Positions 9,101 to 17,431 are shown, numbered from the stretch's first letter. The stretch is 64,000 nucleotides of DNA from JAALLB01 sp964502215 (GCA_964502215.1 CAZCUN010000001.1:62001-126000); one strand, 5' to 3'. Translations and numbers: made by a program. Notes: generated by a model not told the origin, from the letters alone.

Positions 9101-9879
9101 GTGAAGTATTTGATGAAGTTAATGGTGATTTTGATCGTATTGCTGTTTCTGGTGGTATATCGCTGCGTGAAGAAGTTAAAAATGCTTCTCTTAGGTTTGA
9201 AGCGCGATTTGAAGAAGGCCAAAACACAGCCATACGAGATCGTAATACATATCTATTAAGTGGCCAATATGGATATTTGCATAATGATGATTGGCGCTTT
9301 ATCGCAAGCATTGATGCGGTTTTATCTGAATCTGATGAAGATACTATTTTAGACGGTGATTATATCGAAGGGTCTATTGGTTGGGCTTATCGTCCAGCAG
9401 ACAATGACCGTTTGAATGCTTTGTTTAGATACACATATCTGGAAGACCTACCAGGTTCGCAACAAGTAAATGCGCAAAATCAAATTCTTGGGCCACGTCA
9501 ACGTAGCCACGTACTTGAAGCTGACTTTATTTATGATGTAAACCAGCGACTTTCTATTGGTGGTAAATATGGTTTCCGTACTGGCGAAGTGGAAACCGTT
9601 CGTGGCGATGGTAATTTCCAAAATTCATCAGCGCATCTTGCGATTGCGAGAGCAGATTATCATATCGTTGAGAAATGGGATTTGCTTCTTGAGGCGCGCG
9701 CATTATGGTTGCCTGAATTAGATCAGACAAACACGGGTATTCTTGCAGGGGCTTATTATCACCTTGGAGATAATTTGAAGCTTGGAGTTGGTTACAACTT
9801 TGGTCAATTCTCGGATGATTTAACAGACCTTACATTTGATGATGAAGGTATCTTTATCAATGTAATAGGCAAGTTCTAG
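6199..9879 (+). CDS. Large outer-membrane beta-barrel protein, partner of the repeat proteins
   Basis: From the ATG at 6199 the product has 1226 residues; TTG at 6175 is an alternative start and neither has a clear ribosome-binding site. A long signal peptide ends near the QPLAFG segment. Periplasmic beta domains follow (for example SFRGSWNYPDWIDRAEVRIY). A conserved segment at about 515-568 (GSAYFLRRQDINQGSEQI, then DYQIDYIQGVVLL) recalls the repeated DY-IDY-sG motif of SprA-type translocon proteins. From about residue 600 alternating strands typical of a barrel run to the end, and the last residue is phenylalanine (FINVIGKF), the usual BAM signal. Its place behind three secreted repeat-protein genes suggests that it exports or anchors them. 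The family name is not known to me. Confidence 0.75.
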   Translation: MFGNKFFIPRRTLAIKLGAGAFNFRNLMLSAAVAPYFLLASQPLAFGNDLDLLLQAEDAAIAAPQQQAVPSSSGISISVDGEAILGNLTPEDKIIQTDRDLEAVDIQVKFDGLDITRRLNVSTKQLRKNYKPGEIVSFRGSWNYPDWIDRAEVRIYRGIDKYSPTSVTQPVEIVELPTKGENAGNAEWQSFEETDSLHLGNDGLTYVLRVYDDKGRFDETLPLDLRISEEDALLAKHDEGKEVAIAVGEAEDRTGVSNIPLYGGSVTVYGRHVPPGYTVEVLGETIPVDNSQRFVTSRILPPGDHAVDVSVSGLGKDSGLQFERDINIPDSEWFYVGLADITVGRRLGSDAEGLVKAHPNEFSDTTFRRGRLAFYVKGKIKGSTLLTAAFDTTEEELDDIFDNLDRKDPRRLLRNLDPDDFYPVFGDDSTTVDDAPTSGKFYVRLEKGKSHVLWGDFKTRINGTELARYERGLYGANVHIESDYVTSHGQPVAEVEAFAAEPGTLPQRDELRGTGGSAYFLRRQDINQGSEQITIERRDRVTGEVVERTLLRQDVDYQIDYIQGVVLLRRPLQSQGGTTGAVRQGVTGDQNLFLVAVYEYTPTLTDLDGYTFGGRGHVWITDNVRIGATGYLEDTGFADQRLYGIDAHFRISPKSYFELEWAQSEGNTFGIVTSTDGGFIFNPISGAGSPDGKANAYRAKLFLDLGEISDGAVEGGVGGYYEDREAGFNSPSNFTTVDERLIGVFADVKLDEDTSLRAKYDEVKRADGNDRREASIEFEKRFGEEYTASVGLTHSNFDNRIGTTSGFGERTDIGARITRTLDEKNKAWVFGQATVSRDETRERNDRVGVGFERQITDRLSAEAEISYGTQGIGGLAGLSYSPNADDRYYIGYRIDPDTTAGDLDGYDPFGRDLGSIVYGANRKINDQLTAFFEENYDFTGTQRSLTHTYGVTYTPDAVWTVNAGFEAGEVFDEVNGDFDRIAVSGGISLREEVKNASLRFEARFEEGQNTAIRDRNTYLLSGQYGYLHNDDWRFIASIDAVLSESDEDTILDGDYIEGSIGWAYRPADNDRLNALFRYTYLEDLPGSQQVNAQNQILGPRQRSHVLEADFIYDVNQRLSIGGKYGFRTGEVETVRGDGNFQNSSAHLAIARADYHIVEKWDLLLEARALWLPELDQTNTGILAGAYYHLGDNLKLGVGYNFGQFSDDLTDLTFDDEGIFINVIGKF

Positions 9880-9988
9880 TATTTGATATCAAAGACGTCC
9901 ATTTCAAAAAATACGCCTGCGTTGAACGCTGTTTTGAGAAACGTGAACCTTTGTGTCTCATCGTCCAAATGCTAAATAATAGTGAGCC

Positions 9989-11422
9989 TTATTCAGCAGC
10001 TTCCCGTAATTTTGTGTTTTCTAACCATGCAGTAAAATCTGTAAGGGCTCTAGCGCTCATGATTTTTTTCTTCGCGATTGTCTTATCTTTGCCTCGCCAG
10101 CGCTTAACGCCTTCTGGTTTTTTTAATAAGGTTTTATCAACGGGTGGTAAAAGGCCAAAGTTGACGTTCATGGGTTGAAACGAGCGTTTTGATTTTTCAT
10201 TACTTTCACCCGTTTCATCATAAGCAACGTGACCTGTTGTAATATGATGAAGAAGCGCGCCCATTGCTGATGATATGGGTGGTAATTCTAATGAATGGTC
10301 TTCAAGTTCCGCAACAGCAAAGCGTGCAGCTAAGATGCCAATCGAGGCGCTTTCTACATAGCCTTCACAACCTGTTATTTGGCCTGCAAAACGAATGTGT
10401 GATTTGCCTTTTAGTGCCAGTCTATCGTCAAGAACTTTAGGTGAATTAAGGTATGTATTGCGGTGAATGCCGCCAAGGCGAGCAAATTCAGCATGCTCCA
10501 AACCTGGGATAGCTTTGAATATTTCTGCTTGTGATCCGTATTTCAATTTAGTTTGAAAACCAACAATATTATATAACGTGCCTAATGCATTGTCTTGACG
10601 AAGTTGGACAACGGCATAAGGCTTTTCTTCTGGTTTATGGGAGTTAGTCAGACCCATTGGTTTCATCGGGCCGTGACGAAGGGTTTCTCTGCCTCTTTCT
10701 GCCATGACTTCGATGGGTAAACAGCCATCAAAATAGGGTACGTTTTCCCATTTTTTGAAGACTGTTTTATCGCCATCAATGAGTGAGTCTATGAATGTAT
10801 TATATTGCTCTTCATTTAAAGGGCAGTTGATATAGTCTTTGCCGTTACCGCCAGGGCCTACTTTGTCGTAACGCGATTGAAACCATGCTTTGTCAAAGTC
10901 GATGGAATCAAAGTGCACAATCGGGGCAATTGCGTCAAAGAATGAAAGCTCGTCTTCGCCTGTTGCCTGTGCAATTTCTTTTGCTAAATCAGGAGACGTC
11001 AAAGGGCCTGTTGCAATAATCGTTTGACCCCAGCTTTCATCTGGAAGGCCAGAAATTTCTTCTCTTATAATTTCAATGTTTGGGTGCGCTTCAAGTCGTT
11101 GTGTGACTTCCTGTGAAAAAGCATCACGGTCAACTGCAAGGGCTGTTCCTGCTGGTACTTTATGCTTGTCCCCACATTGCATAATCAGTGAGCCTGCATG
11201 GCGCATTTCTGCATGTAGGACGCCAACAGCATTGGTTTCACTGTCGTCAGAACGGAATGAATTTGAACAAACCAGCTCTGCTAAGCCTTCTGTGTTGTGT
11301 GCGTCAGTCTTGCGGGTAGGGCGCATTTCGTAAAGTTTAACTTTCACGCCAAGTTCTGCTGCTTGCCAAGCAGCTTCTGTTCCAGCTAATCCGCCGCCTA
11401 TGATATTGAGTGTTTTAGTCAC
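9989..11422 (-). CDS. trmFO: Methylenetetrahydrofolate--tRNA-(uracil-5-)-methyltransferase
   Basis: TrmFO makes ribothymidine at position 54 of tRNA, using methylenetetrahydrofolate as carbon donor and FAD as cofactor. The 477-residue protein has the N-terminal FAD-binding motif NIIGGGLAGTEAAW and the family segments EMRPTRKTDAHNT and LVCSNSFRSDD. The substrate-domain motif PMKPMGLTNSH and the C-terminal NVNFGLLPP also fit. Length is normal for alphaproteobacteria, whose copies are slightly longer than those of Gram-positives. The gene converges on the outer-membrane protein gene and stands alone. Confidence 0.97.
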   Translation of the reverse strand: MTKTLNIIGGGLAGTEAAWQAAELGVKVKLYEMRPTRKTDAHNTEGLAELVCSNSFRSDDSETNAVGVLHAEMRHAGSLIMQCGDKHKVPAGTALAVDRDAFSQEVTQRLEAHPNIEIIREEISGLPDESWGQTIIATGPLTSPDLAKEIAQATGEDELSFFDAIAPIVHFDSIDFDKAWFQSRYDKVGPGGNGKDYINCPLNEEQYNTFIDSLIDGDKTVFKKWENVPYFDGCLPIEVMAERGRETLRHGPMKPMGLTNSHKPEEKPYAVVQLRQDNALGTLYNIVGFQTKLKYGSQAEIFKAIPGLEHAEFARLGGIHRNTYLNSPKVLDDRLALKGKSHIRFAGQITGCEGYVESASIGILAARFAVAELEDHSLELPPISSAMGALLHHITTGHVAYDETGESNEKSKRSFQPMNVNFGLLPPVDKTLLKKPEGVKRWRGKDKTIAKKKIMSARALTDFTAWLENTKLREAAE

Positions 11423-11478
11423 GCTTTAACCTCGCAAGATTTCTTATCTCTACATATATATCTTGGACTTAAAAGCAA

Positions 11479-11510
11479 CAACGCCTGCTACATAAATGTA
11501 GCAGGCGTTG
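11479..11510 (-). terminator. Strong hairpin terminator of the DUF1127 gene
   Basis: A perfect 14-bp inverted repeat (CAACGCCTGCTACA and its complement) encloses a four-base loop. On the minus strand it is followed by a T-rich run (TTGCTTTT). It lies downstream of the small DUF1127 gene and upstream of trmFO, so it should isolate the two transcripts. Confidence 0.8.
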
Positions 11511-11598
11511 ATTGAGGGCCAACAAGATGGGGGCAAAAGGTTGACCCAGAAATTTCTTCTAATGGGAGGAGGAGTTTAGAAGAAATTTATAGATTTAT

Positions 11599-11739
11599 TT
11601 AGCGTACGTTGCGTGCAACGAAGCTGATATCGCCACGGTTGATGCCTAGGTCATCAAGTTCGCGGTTAGATAGTGAGCTAAGCTCAGTTACTGTACGACG
11701 GTAGTTGCGCCATTTTCTGAAAGAACCAATCATGTTCAT
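11599..11739 (-). CDS. DUF1127 small arginine-rich protein
   Basis: This 46-residue gene reads MNMIGSFRKWRNYRRTVTEL and continues with LSNRELDDLGINRGDI, the conserved core of DUF1127 (YjiS-like) proteins. A GGAG ribosome-binding sequence lies eight bases before the ATG, and a strong terminator lies downstream. In other alphaproteobacteria, short DUF1127 proteins act in RNA turnover and in phosphate or stress responses by binding RNA or regulators. The exact role here is unknown. The gene is monocistronic and too short to be found by usual length cut-offs. Confidence 0.9.
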   Translation of the reverse strand: MNMIGSFRKWRNYRRTVTELSSLSNRELDDLGINRGDISFVARNVR

Positions 11740-11920
11740 TGTTTTTACTCCAAGTGAATTATTGATATAGATATACTATTACGTAACGGTAAGAACCAGT
11801 GTTATTACCGAATACCAGATATGCAAAAACTGCAGGGCATCATTAAGAAAAAGTGAAGATGATTTTTAGGTCGTTTCAAGGCTGGTTTGTGACTTTGAAA
11901 TCTACGTCAAATAATTTATT

Positions 11921-11990
11921 TGAACATCGTTCATTTTTTGCTTGCTTTTGTTTGTATTAAGCTATAATAAATGAACACTGTTCATTTATT
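11921..11990 (+). promoter_or_regulatory. Two palindromic operators flanking a promoter (TetR-type pattern)
   Basis: TGAAC-ATC-GTTCA at 11921-11933 and TGAAC-ACT-GTTCA at 11972-11984 share the same half-sites and lie 51 bp apart centre to centre. The second sits inside a perfect 11-bp inverted repeat (AATAAATGAAC, spacer ACT) covering 11966-11990. A TATAAT -10 box lies at 11963-11968 and overlaps the second operator; TTGCTT candidates for -35 lie at 11938-11947. The gene at 12021 is the evident target. A TetR-family repressor is the natural guess, but no regulator gene is adjacent. Confidence 0.7.
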
Positions 11991-12020
11991 TATTGGTATT
12001 TATACACAAAGGAGCGTTTC

Positions 12021-13316
12021 ATGGTTAGGTTTGGATTTGGTGTTCGTGCACAAGTTGATGACTGGAAACAGCGAGATATTATTGATGCTGCTGTCAGCAA
12101 AGCTCTCCATAAGGATTTGGATGCTCAAAAATCATCTTACTCATTTTCTTCAGTTGCAATTATTCTGGGTGTTATCTGTCTTTGTTTTGGTGCAATGACA
12201 TTTGTAGCTGCAAATTGGGGAGAAATGCCAAGGCTCTTTAGGCTCATAAATTTACTCTCCTCAACAGGAGCTTCTTATCTAGTTGCAGCACTCTTCAAAA
12301 ACAAAGGCAAAGATTTGTTTTCATCTGCATTTGTGTTGCTTGGTTGTGGGTGTTTTGGCGCAACGGTTATGATGGTTGGGCAAATGTATCATTTGCCAGG
12401 CCATGGTAGCGGCGCAATTCTTGTTTGGGCTTTAGGCACATTAGCCGCTGCGGGATTAACCCGTTCAACACCGGCACTTGGCTTGGCTACCATTCTTGCA
12501 ACTCTATGGTCATGCTGGCTTATGGTTGATCGCAATGCAAATGTGGGTGTCCACCTTTGGTACTTACCTTTATGGCTTGCATGTGCTGGTCTAGCTTGGC
12601 AATCTTCAAGTCGTATAGCCGCTCACATTTGCGCTTTGGCATTACAAGCGTGGCTTTTTTATGCATTCGTTAGCACCATAGATGATGCATATTTCCCACT
12701 GGCTGCTGTAATCGGTATTGCCATTGGCCTCACACTTGTCTCTGCGCTTATCTACAGTAAGGATTTCAAGAGATGGCTAAACGGTTTTGAGTTAAGTGCT
12801 GTCTTTCATGTTTTAATTTCGTCCATGGCGCTGTTGGGTTTGTGGTACGCAGAGCAATATAGCCCTTCTTTTCAAAGTGGAGCAAAGCTTGTTGATTTGT
12901 TTGGCTCTTTGAACCTGTTGATTTTAAGTGCTGCTTTTATGAGCTTGCTCGCTGCTGGATTTTGGATTTTCAAAAAAGGCGCGCTTACTAGTAAATTTGA
13001 TCATTTAATAATCATGGCATTGATAGTTGCATCTATTATTGCGTTTTCCCTTTCGATAATGGGCTTCCCATTCTCACTTGAAGCTTTTTCACTCGGGTTT
13101 GCGGTTTGGATCATTCGCATGGGCACAAGACAAGAAAGTGTTGCCATCATACGCTTAGGGTATTTTGGTTTCATAATTGCTCTGTTGCTGATCTATGGAG
13201 AAGCTGCTGGCGGTCTTTTAGAGACAAGCATTTTCTACATTGTAGCAGGCGCATTCTTGGTGGCTGGCGCGCTTATAGCACCCAAAATTTCAGGTAAGAA
13301 GGAGTTGGTAAAATGA
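12021..13316 (+). CDS. DUF2157 domain integral membrane protein
   Basis: The 431-residue protein begins with a short soluble segment (RAQVDDWKQRDIIDAAVSKAL) and then has about ten hydrophobic segments. The segment FVAANWGEMPRLFRL is typical of DUF2157. The GTTTC stretch before the ATG gives only a weak ribosome-binding site. The function of the family is unknown; such genes are regularly paired with a GDYXXLXY protein, as here, where the two genes overlap by four bases. The doubled operator upstream suggests tight repression and inducible expression of the pair. Confidence 0.85.
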   Translation: MVRFGFGVRAQVDDWKQRDIIDAAVSKALHKDLDAQKSSYSFSSVAIILGVICLCFGAMTFVAANWGEMPRLFRLINLLSSTGASYLVAALFKNKGKDLFSSAFVLLGCGCFGATVMMVGQMYHLPGHGSGAILVWALGTLAAAGLTRSTPALGLATILATLWSCWLMVDRNANVGVHLWYLPLWLACAGLAWQSSSRIAAHICALALQAWLFYAFVSTIDDAYFPLAAVIGIAIGLTLVSALIYSKDFKRWLNGFELSAVFHVLISSMALLGLWYAEQYSPSFQSGAKLVDLFGSLNLLILSAAFMSLLAAGFWIFKKGALTSKFDHLIIMALIVASIIAFSLSIMGFPFSLEAFSLGFAVWIIRMGTRQESVAIIRLGYFGFIIALLLIYGEAAGGLLETSIFYIVAGAFLVAGALIAPKISGKKELVK

Positions 13317-13861
13317 ATATAAGTAAATTTAAAGTGGCATTAATTGGAACATTTTGTCTGCAACTTACATTAATTGGCTTCATGTTGTTTGAAAGGGTTA
13401 GAACAATCCACACAGGGCAGGAAGTTATCCTTCAATCAAGATTTGTAGATCCCCGTGATGTCTTTCGTGGACATTATGTCAGGCTTAATCTTGTTGCAGG
13501 AACGATTGGTAAAAATCTTCCTGGTGCCAATCAAAGCTTTAAGCATGGCTCAATAGTTTATGTTGGGTTACAAGCTAGCGATAACGGGTTTTGGGTTGCT
13601 AAGTCAGTTCATTCAAAAAAACCAACTGAAGATGGTCTTATTTATTTAGAAGGTATTTACAGAGGCAATCGTGGCAATGCGCATAACGTGAGGTTTCCAT
13701 TTGATCGTTATTTCACTGATAAACAACGCGCTCAAAAACTTGAGAAGTTGCGGGCAGAGCAACGACTAGGTGTTGTGCTTGCTTTAAACGGTAAAGGCAA
13801 CGGCATTATAAAAGGCATTACTATTGATGGTAAAACCATCTATGATGAACCGCTATTGTAA
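13313..13861 (+). CDS. GDYXXLXY domain protein
   Basis: The 182-residue protein has one N-terminal membrane anchor (about residues 7-27) and an extracytoplasmic domain. The family signature appears as GHYVRLNL at about residue 53, after SRFVDPRDVFR, so the second and last positions of the named motif differ. The family function is unknown. It overlaps the DUF2157 gene by four bases (ATGA), so the two are translationally coupled and probably form one membrane complex. Confidence 0.85.
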   Translation: MNISKFKVALIGTFCLQLTLIGFMLFERVRTIHTGQEVILQSRFVDPRDVFRGHYVRLNLVAGTIGKNLPGANQSFKHGSIVYVGLQASDNGFWVAKSVHSKKPTEDGLIYLEGIYRGNRGNAHNVRFPFDRYFTDKQRAQKLEKLRAEQRLGVVLALNGKGNGIIKGITIDGKTIYDEPLL

Positions 13862-13874
13862 AAGAGACGCCAAG

Positions 13875-14030
13875 ATGAAAATGATCAATAAAAATGACTT
13901 GCCTGAGAAAATGTGCCCAGTTTGTGAGCGTCCATTTGTGTGGCGCAAGAAGTGGGAGAAAAACTGGTCGGAAATTGTTTATTGCTCTGCAAAATGCCGA
14001 CGTAATAAGAATAAACCTAAAGAAGATTAA
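13875..14030 (+). CDS. DUF2256 small zinc-finger-like protein
   Basis: This 51-residue protein contains the two cysteine pairs of DUF2256, CPVCERPFVWRKKWEKNW and YCSAKCRRNK, which probably bind one zinc ion. I chose the ATG at 13875 because earlier starts in this frame (13824, 13827) lie inside the previous gene and would add a tail unlike the family, and an AGAG sequence lies ahead of 13875. The function is unknown. It follows the GDYXXLXY gene by 13 bases and may be read with it. Confidence 0.85.
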   Translation: MKMINKNDLPEKMCPVCERPFVWRKKWEKNWSEIVYCSAKCRRNKNKPKED

Positions 14031-14121
14031 ATTTGATGTTGCAGAGAGCTTTTGAACACTTTCAATTTGCGCAAAGAATGCGTAAAAAGATATCGAAAAG
14101 AATTCTTCTACAAGGCTTGCT

Positions 14122-15099
14122 ATGAAAATCTCAGATACTCCGAAACTCGTTACCATTTTTGGTGGTTCAGGATTTATTGGACGTTATGTCGTTCGCGCGC
14201 TCGTTAATCGAGGATACCGTGTTCGTGTTGCTGTTAGAAGACCTGACCTAGCTGGTTTTTTACAGCCGCTTGGTAATGTTGGGCAAATCCAATTGGTTCA
14301 AGCCAACTTGCGGTATCGCAAATCTGTAGATGCGGCAGTTAAAGGCTCTGATGTTGTCATAAATCTCGTGGGCATTTTAGCGCAATCTGGAAAACAAAAA
14401 TTTGATGCAGTTCAAACTTTTGGCGCTCGAGCAGTTGCTGAAGCGACGCGTGCAGAAAATGCAAAACTTATTCACATGAGCGCAATTGGCGCTGATCCTG
14501 AATCAGAATCGGCTTATGGTGAAAGCAAAGGTAAAGGCGAAGACGGCGTTCGGGATGTTATTAAAGAGGCTATTATAATTCGTCCTTCAATTGTATTTGG
14601 TCAAGAAGATGACTTTTTCAATCGGTTTGCTGGCATGGCAAGATTATCTCCAGCTTTGCCTTTAATTGGCGGTGGTACAACACGCTTTCAACCTGTTTAT
14701 GTTGGTGATGTTGCAGAAGCATTTGCATTGGGTGTCGACGGTAAATTAGAAGGTGGTAGAACCTACGAACTAGGTGGCCCGCAAACGCCTACTTTCCGTG
14801 AGTGCCTTGAAATAATGTTAAAGGAAATTGGCCGCAAGAAAATGTTAGTAAGCTTGCCGTGGGTTATTGCTGGTATGATGGGCAAAGCTTTGGGTTGGTT
14901 GCCGGGTGCGCCTATTACATCTGATCAAGTTAAAATGTTAAAGAATGATAATGTTGTTTCAGAAGACGCGATACGTCAAAAGCGGACGCTTGAGGGTATG
15001 GGCATCACACCTACACCAATGGCTGCAATTCTGTCGACTTATCTAGTTCAGTACCGCCCACATGGTCAGTTTACAAAGATTGTAGACGAGGGTGAATAA
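14122..15099 (+). CDS. NAD(P)-binding NDUFA9-like atypical short-chain dehydrogenase
   Basis: The 325-residue protein opens with the Rossmann motif TIFGGSGFIGRYVVRAL and matches the complex-I-associated NDUFA9 (39-kDa subunit) family. It has NLVGIL at strand 4, HMSAIGADPES and a YGESKGKGED segment in the active-site region, then RPSIVFGQEDDFFNRF. In alphaproteobacteria these proteins are linked to respiratory complex I assembly or to quinone and lipid metabolism; which applies here cannot be told. The next gene starts directly after its stop codon, so the two form an operon. Confidence 0.88.
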   Translation: MKISDTPKLVTIFGGSGFIGRYVVRALVNRGYRVRVAVRRPDLAGFLQPLGNVGQIQLVQANLRYRKSVDAAVKGSDVVINLVGILAQSGKQKFDAVQTFGARAVAEATRAENAKLIHMSAIGADPESESAYGESKGKGEDGVRDVIKEAIIIRPSIVFGQEDDFFNRFAGMARLSPALPLIGGGTTRFQPVYVGDVAEAFALGVDGKLEGGRTYELGGPQTPTFRECLEIMLKEIGRKKMLVSLPWVIAGMMGKALGWLPGAPITSDQVKMLKNDNVVSEDAIRQKRTLEGMGITPTPMAAILSTYLVQYRPHGQFTKIVDEGE

Positions 15100-15864
15100 T
15101 TGGATGGCGTGGCTTCCCTTCTACCCGAAGGTTTAACCGCGCTTTCTGCATTTGTTTTAATTGTTGCGAGTTTTTTTACTTCTGCTCTTACTGCTGCGGT
15201 TGGAGTCGGGGGTGGTTTATTGATGCTCGCGCTTATGACGTATTTAGTACCAATTAGTGCGCTTATTCCAGTTCATGGCCTGGTTCAACTTGGTTCGAAC
15301 ACTGGACGATCTTATGTGCAAAGAGCACATATCAATTGGCTTATTGTTTTCTACTTTTTGATTGGGAGTGTATTTGGTGCGCTAGCAGGGGCTGCACTTG
15401 TAATACAACTTCCTGATGCTTTCTTAAAAGGATTACTTGGTCTTTTTATTTTGATTATGGTTTGGATGAAGCTTCCTAAATTGGAAAAGCCACATCCAGT
15501 TTTCTTGGGTGTAGGCGGCTTAATTACAACTTTTATTACAATGTTTGTGGGAGCTACTGGACCGTTGGTCGCGGTCTTCTTCAGCAGGGTGTTTACTCAG
15601 CATCGCCAAATGGTTGCAACACACGGCATGGCTATGACGGTTCAACACACTTTGAAAGTTTTAGCGTTTGGGTTTGCTGGTTTTGCATTTTGGCAATGGG
15701 TTCCTGTGATATTGGTAATTGTTACAACAGGCTTTATAGGCACTAAGGTGGGCAGTGTGATTTTGAATAAATTACCAGAAAGAAATCTTAAACTATGTTT
15801 TAAGTTTGTGATGACGTTAGTTGGACTTGATTTAATCAGAGTGTTTTTATTTATGGCATATTAA
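15100..15864 (+). CDS. TSUP (TauE/SafE) family permease
   Basis: The 254-residue protein has about eight hydrophobic helices and the TSUP N-terminal signature AAVGVGGGLLMLALMTYLV, with GATGPLVAVFFSR in the second half. Members export or import small organosulfur or sulfur anions such as sulfite and sulfoacetate, but many have no known substrate. The start appears to be the TTG immediately after the previous stop codon; a GTG nine bases further on is an alternative. A dddP gene lies 2 kb away. Any sulfur role is a guess from family and neighbourhood. Confidence 0.85.
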   Translation: MDGVASLLPEGLTALSAFVLIVASFFTSALTAAVGVGGGLLMLALMTYLVPISALIPVHGLVQLGSNTGRSYVQRAHINWLIVFYFLIGSVFGALAGAALVIQLPDAFLKGLLGLFILIMVWMKLPKLEKPHPVFLGVGGLITTFITMFVGATGPLVAVFFSRVFTQHRQMVATHGMAMTVQHTLKVLAFGFAGFAFWQWVPVILVIVTTGFIGTKVGSVILNKLPERNLKLCFKFVMTLVGLDLIRVFLFMAY

Positions 15865-15918
15865 CTTTTAACTGACATGCTTTGTAGATCAGCTGGGCGG
15901 CGGATACGGAGACTAGTT

Positions 15919-16227
15919 ATGTACGTGCGCGCCTCATTTTTATCGCTTTTTACAGCAGCTAAACATGCAGATTCGATTCGAGAAAATCGTCGATTATCCC
16001 CACGTGAGGAAACAGCTGAGTTAGCTGAACTTGTCGTGGATCTAACAGGTCGTAGGATAACCTGTATTGTTCATAATATTTCTGAAGGTGGTGCTATGGT
16101 TGAAGCTTGCGCTAACCCTTTACCTGAGCGTACTACATTGATTTGCAAAAATTGGGACATCAATAAATCATGCCGAGTTGTGTGGTCAGATGGCAAGCTT
16201 TCAGGACTTGAGTTCGTCGCAGATTAA
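15919..16227 (+). CDS. PilZ domain protein
   Basis: The 102-residue protein has PilZ features: an arginine-rich N-terminal motif (ENRRLSPREET), the NISEGGAMVEA segment corresponding to the D/NxSxxG c-di-GMP motif, and the closing VVWSDGKLSGLEF strand. I chose the ATG at 15919 because GGAG lies seven bases upstream; a longer start at 15877 lacks this. It probably binds cyclic di-GMP and acts as a small adaptor. A GGDEF/EAL protein is encoded 4 kb downstream, but no direct link is visible. Confidence 0.82.
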   Translation: MYVRASFLSLFTAAKHADSIRENRRLSPREETAELAELVVDLTGRRITCIVHNISEGGAMVEACANPLPERTTLICKNWDINKSCRVVWSDGKLSGLEFVAD

Positions 16228-16228
16228 C

Positions 16229-17431
16229 TTATTCTTTGAGACCCTTTTCAGTCCACCACAGGGTGATTAAAGAAATGACGCCAGCTAAAGCAAACCCTAA
16301 AACTAAAGGGGTAACTGTATTGCTGAAATAAATACCAATCAGCCAGCCGATTGGTATTGATATAAAGGTTGAAACTGAGCCAACAACTGCTGCTCCAAGT
16401 CCTGCCATATGACCAATAGGCTCCATAGCCAATGCATTAAAATTTCCAAATAATATGCCGTTGCAAAAAAATGATATTAAGAGCCAGATCATGAAGCTCC
16501 AAAGGCTTGGTGTTCCGTTATTCCAGAATACTATTATTAGAAACATGATTGATGTTACAGTCAGACAGATTAATGCTCTCCATGTCATGAACCGCATACC
16601 AAGTTTTATAACGACCTTTGAGTTGAAAATACTAGCAAGCCCAATTGCTAAAGCGGCTACCCCAAAATATACAGCAAACCAGTCACCACTTTCGTAGGTT
16701 ACTTGAAAAATTTGTTGTGCTGAGTTTAGGTATCCAAGAAAGCTGCCAAATATTATGCCTGACGTAATCGTATATCCTAATACGATGCGGTAGCTTAATG
16801 CTTCCAGAACGCCTGCTGCAATATTGGCTAATGAAAACTTGTGACGATTTTCTAATTTTAAAGTTTCTGGCTGTCTTAACGCAAACCATACGAAAGCAAT
16901 CAGTGCGGTTATCAATAATAAAGTAAATATATTACGCCAGCTTGAAACCAACATAATTGCTTGGCCAATTGCTGGGGCGATTGCAGGTACCAAAATAAAT
17001 ATAGCCATTATAATTGACATGATGCGTGCCATTTCACGGCCTGAATAACCATCCCTAATAAGGGCTATGCTAACAATTCGTGGTGCGGCGGCTCCTAAGC
17101 CTTGTAAGACACGACCAATAAGCATCAGTGAGAAATCAGTTGAAAGAAGTGAGATGATGCAACCAAAAATAAAGATTACATAACCGATGTAAATTATAGG
17201 TTTTCGACCAAAGCTATCTGATAATGGCCCAGCGCAGATCTGACCAATTGCAAAACCAAAGAACATAGCAGATAGCACTAATTGGGCGTCGTTTGGATTG
17301 GCCAAATTTAGGTCGTGACCAATTTCACTTAGGGCAGGTAAAATTGCATCAATAGAAAGCGCCAAGATTGATGTCATCGTTGCTAGTAAAATTACAAATT
17401 CAGATAAGGATAATGGTTTTTCTGGCTTCAT
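16229..17431 (-). CDS. Bcr/CflA family MFS drug-resistance exporter
   Basis: The 400-residue protein has twelve predicted membrane segments. Bcr/CflA-subfamily motifs include DAILPALSEIGHDL after helix 1, the GPLSDSFGRKPIIYIG loop 2-3 MFS motif, and RVLQGLGAAAPRIVS in helix 4. Family members are proton-driven exporters of drugs such as bicyclomycin or of small metabolites. The gene is convergent with pilZ (one base apart) and divergent from dddP, with which it shares a 216-bp control region. A functional tie to DMSP products is possible but unsupported. Confidence 0.9.
   Translation of the reverse strand: MKPEKPLSLSEFVILLATMTSILALSIDAILPALSEIGHDLNLANPNDAQLVLSAMFFGFAIGQICAGPLSDSFGRKPIIYIGYVIFIFGCIISLLSTDFSLMLIGRVLQGLGAAAPRIVSIALIRDGYSGREMARIMSIIMAIFILVPAIAPAIGQAIMLVSSWRNIFTLLLITALIAFVWFALRQPETLKLENRHKFSLANIAAGVLEALSYRIVLGYTITSGIIFGSFLGYLNSAQQIFQVTYESGDWFAVYFGVAALAIGLASIFNSKVVIKLGMRFMTWRALICLTVTSIMFLIIVFWNNGTPSLWSFMIWLLISFFCNGILFGNFNALAMEPIGHMAGLGAAVVGSVSTFISIPIGWLIGIYFSNTVTPLVLGFALAGVISLITLWWTEKGLKE

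Noticed and set aside
13821..14156. Minus-strand frame over the DUF2256 gene
   Set aside because: It has no ribosome-binding site or family match, and the plus strand there has two well-supported genes.
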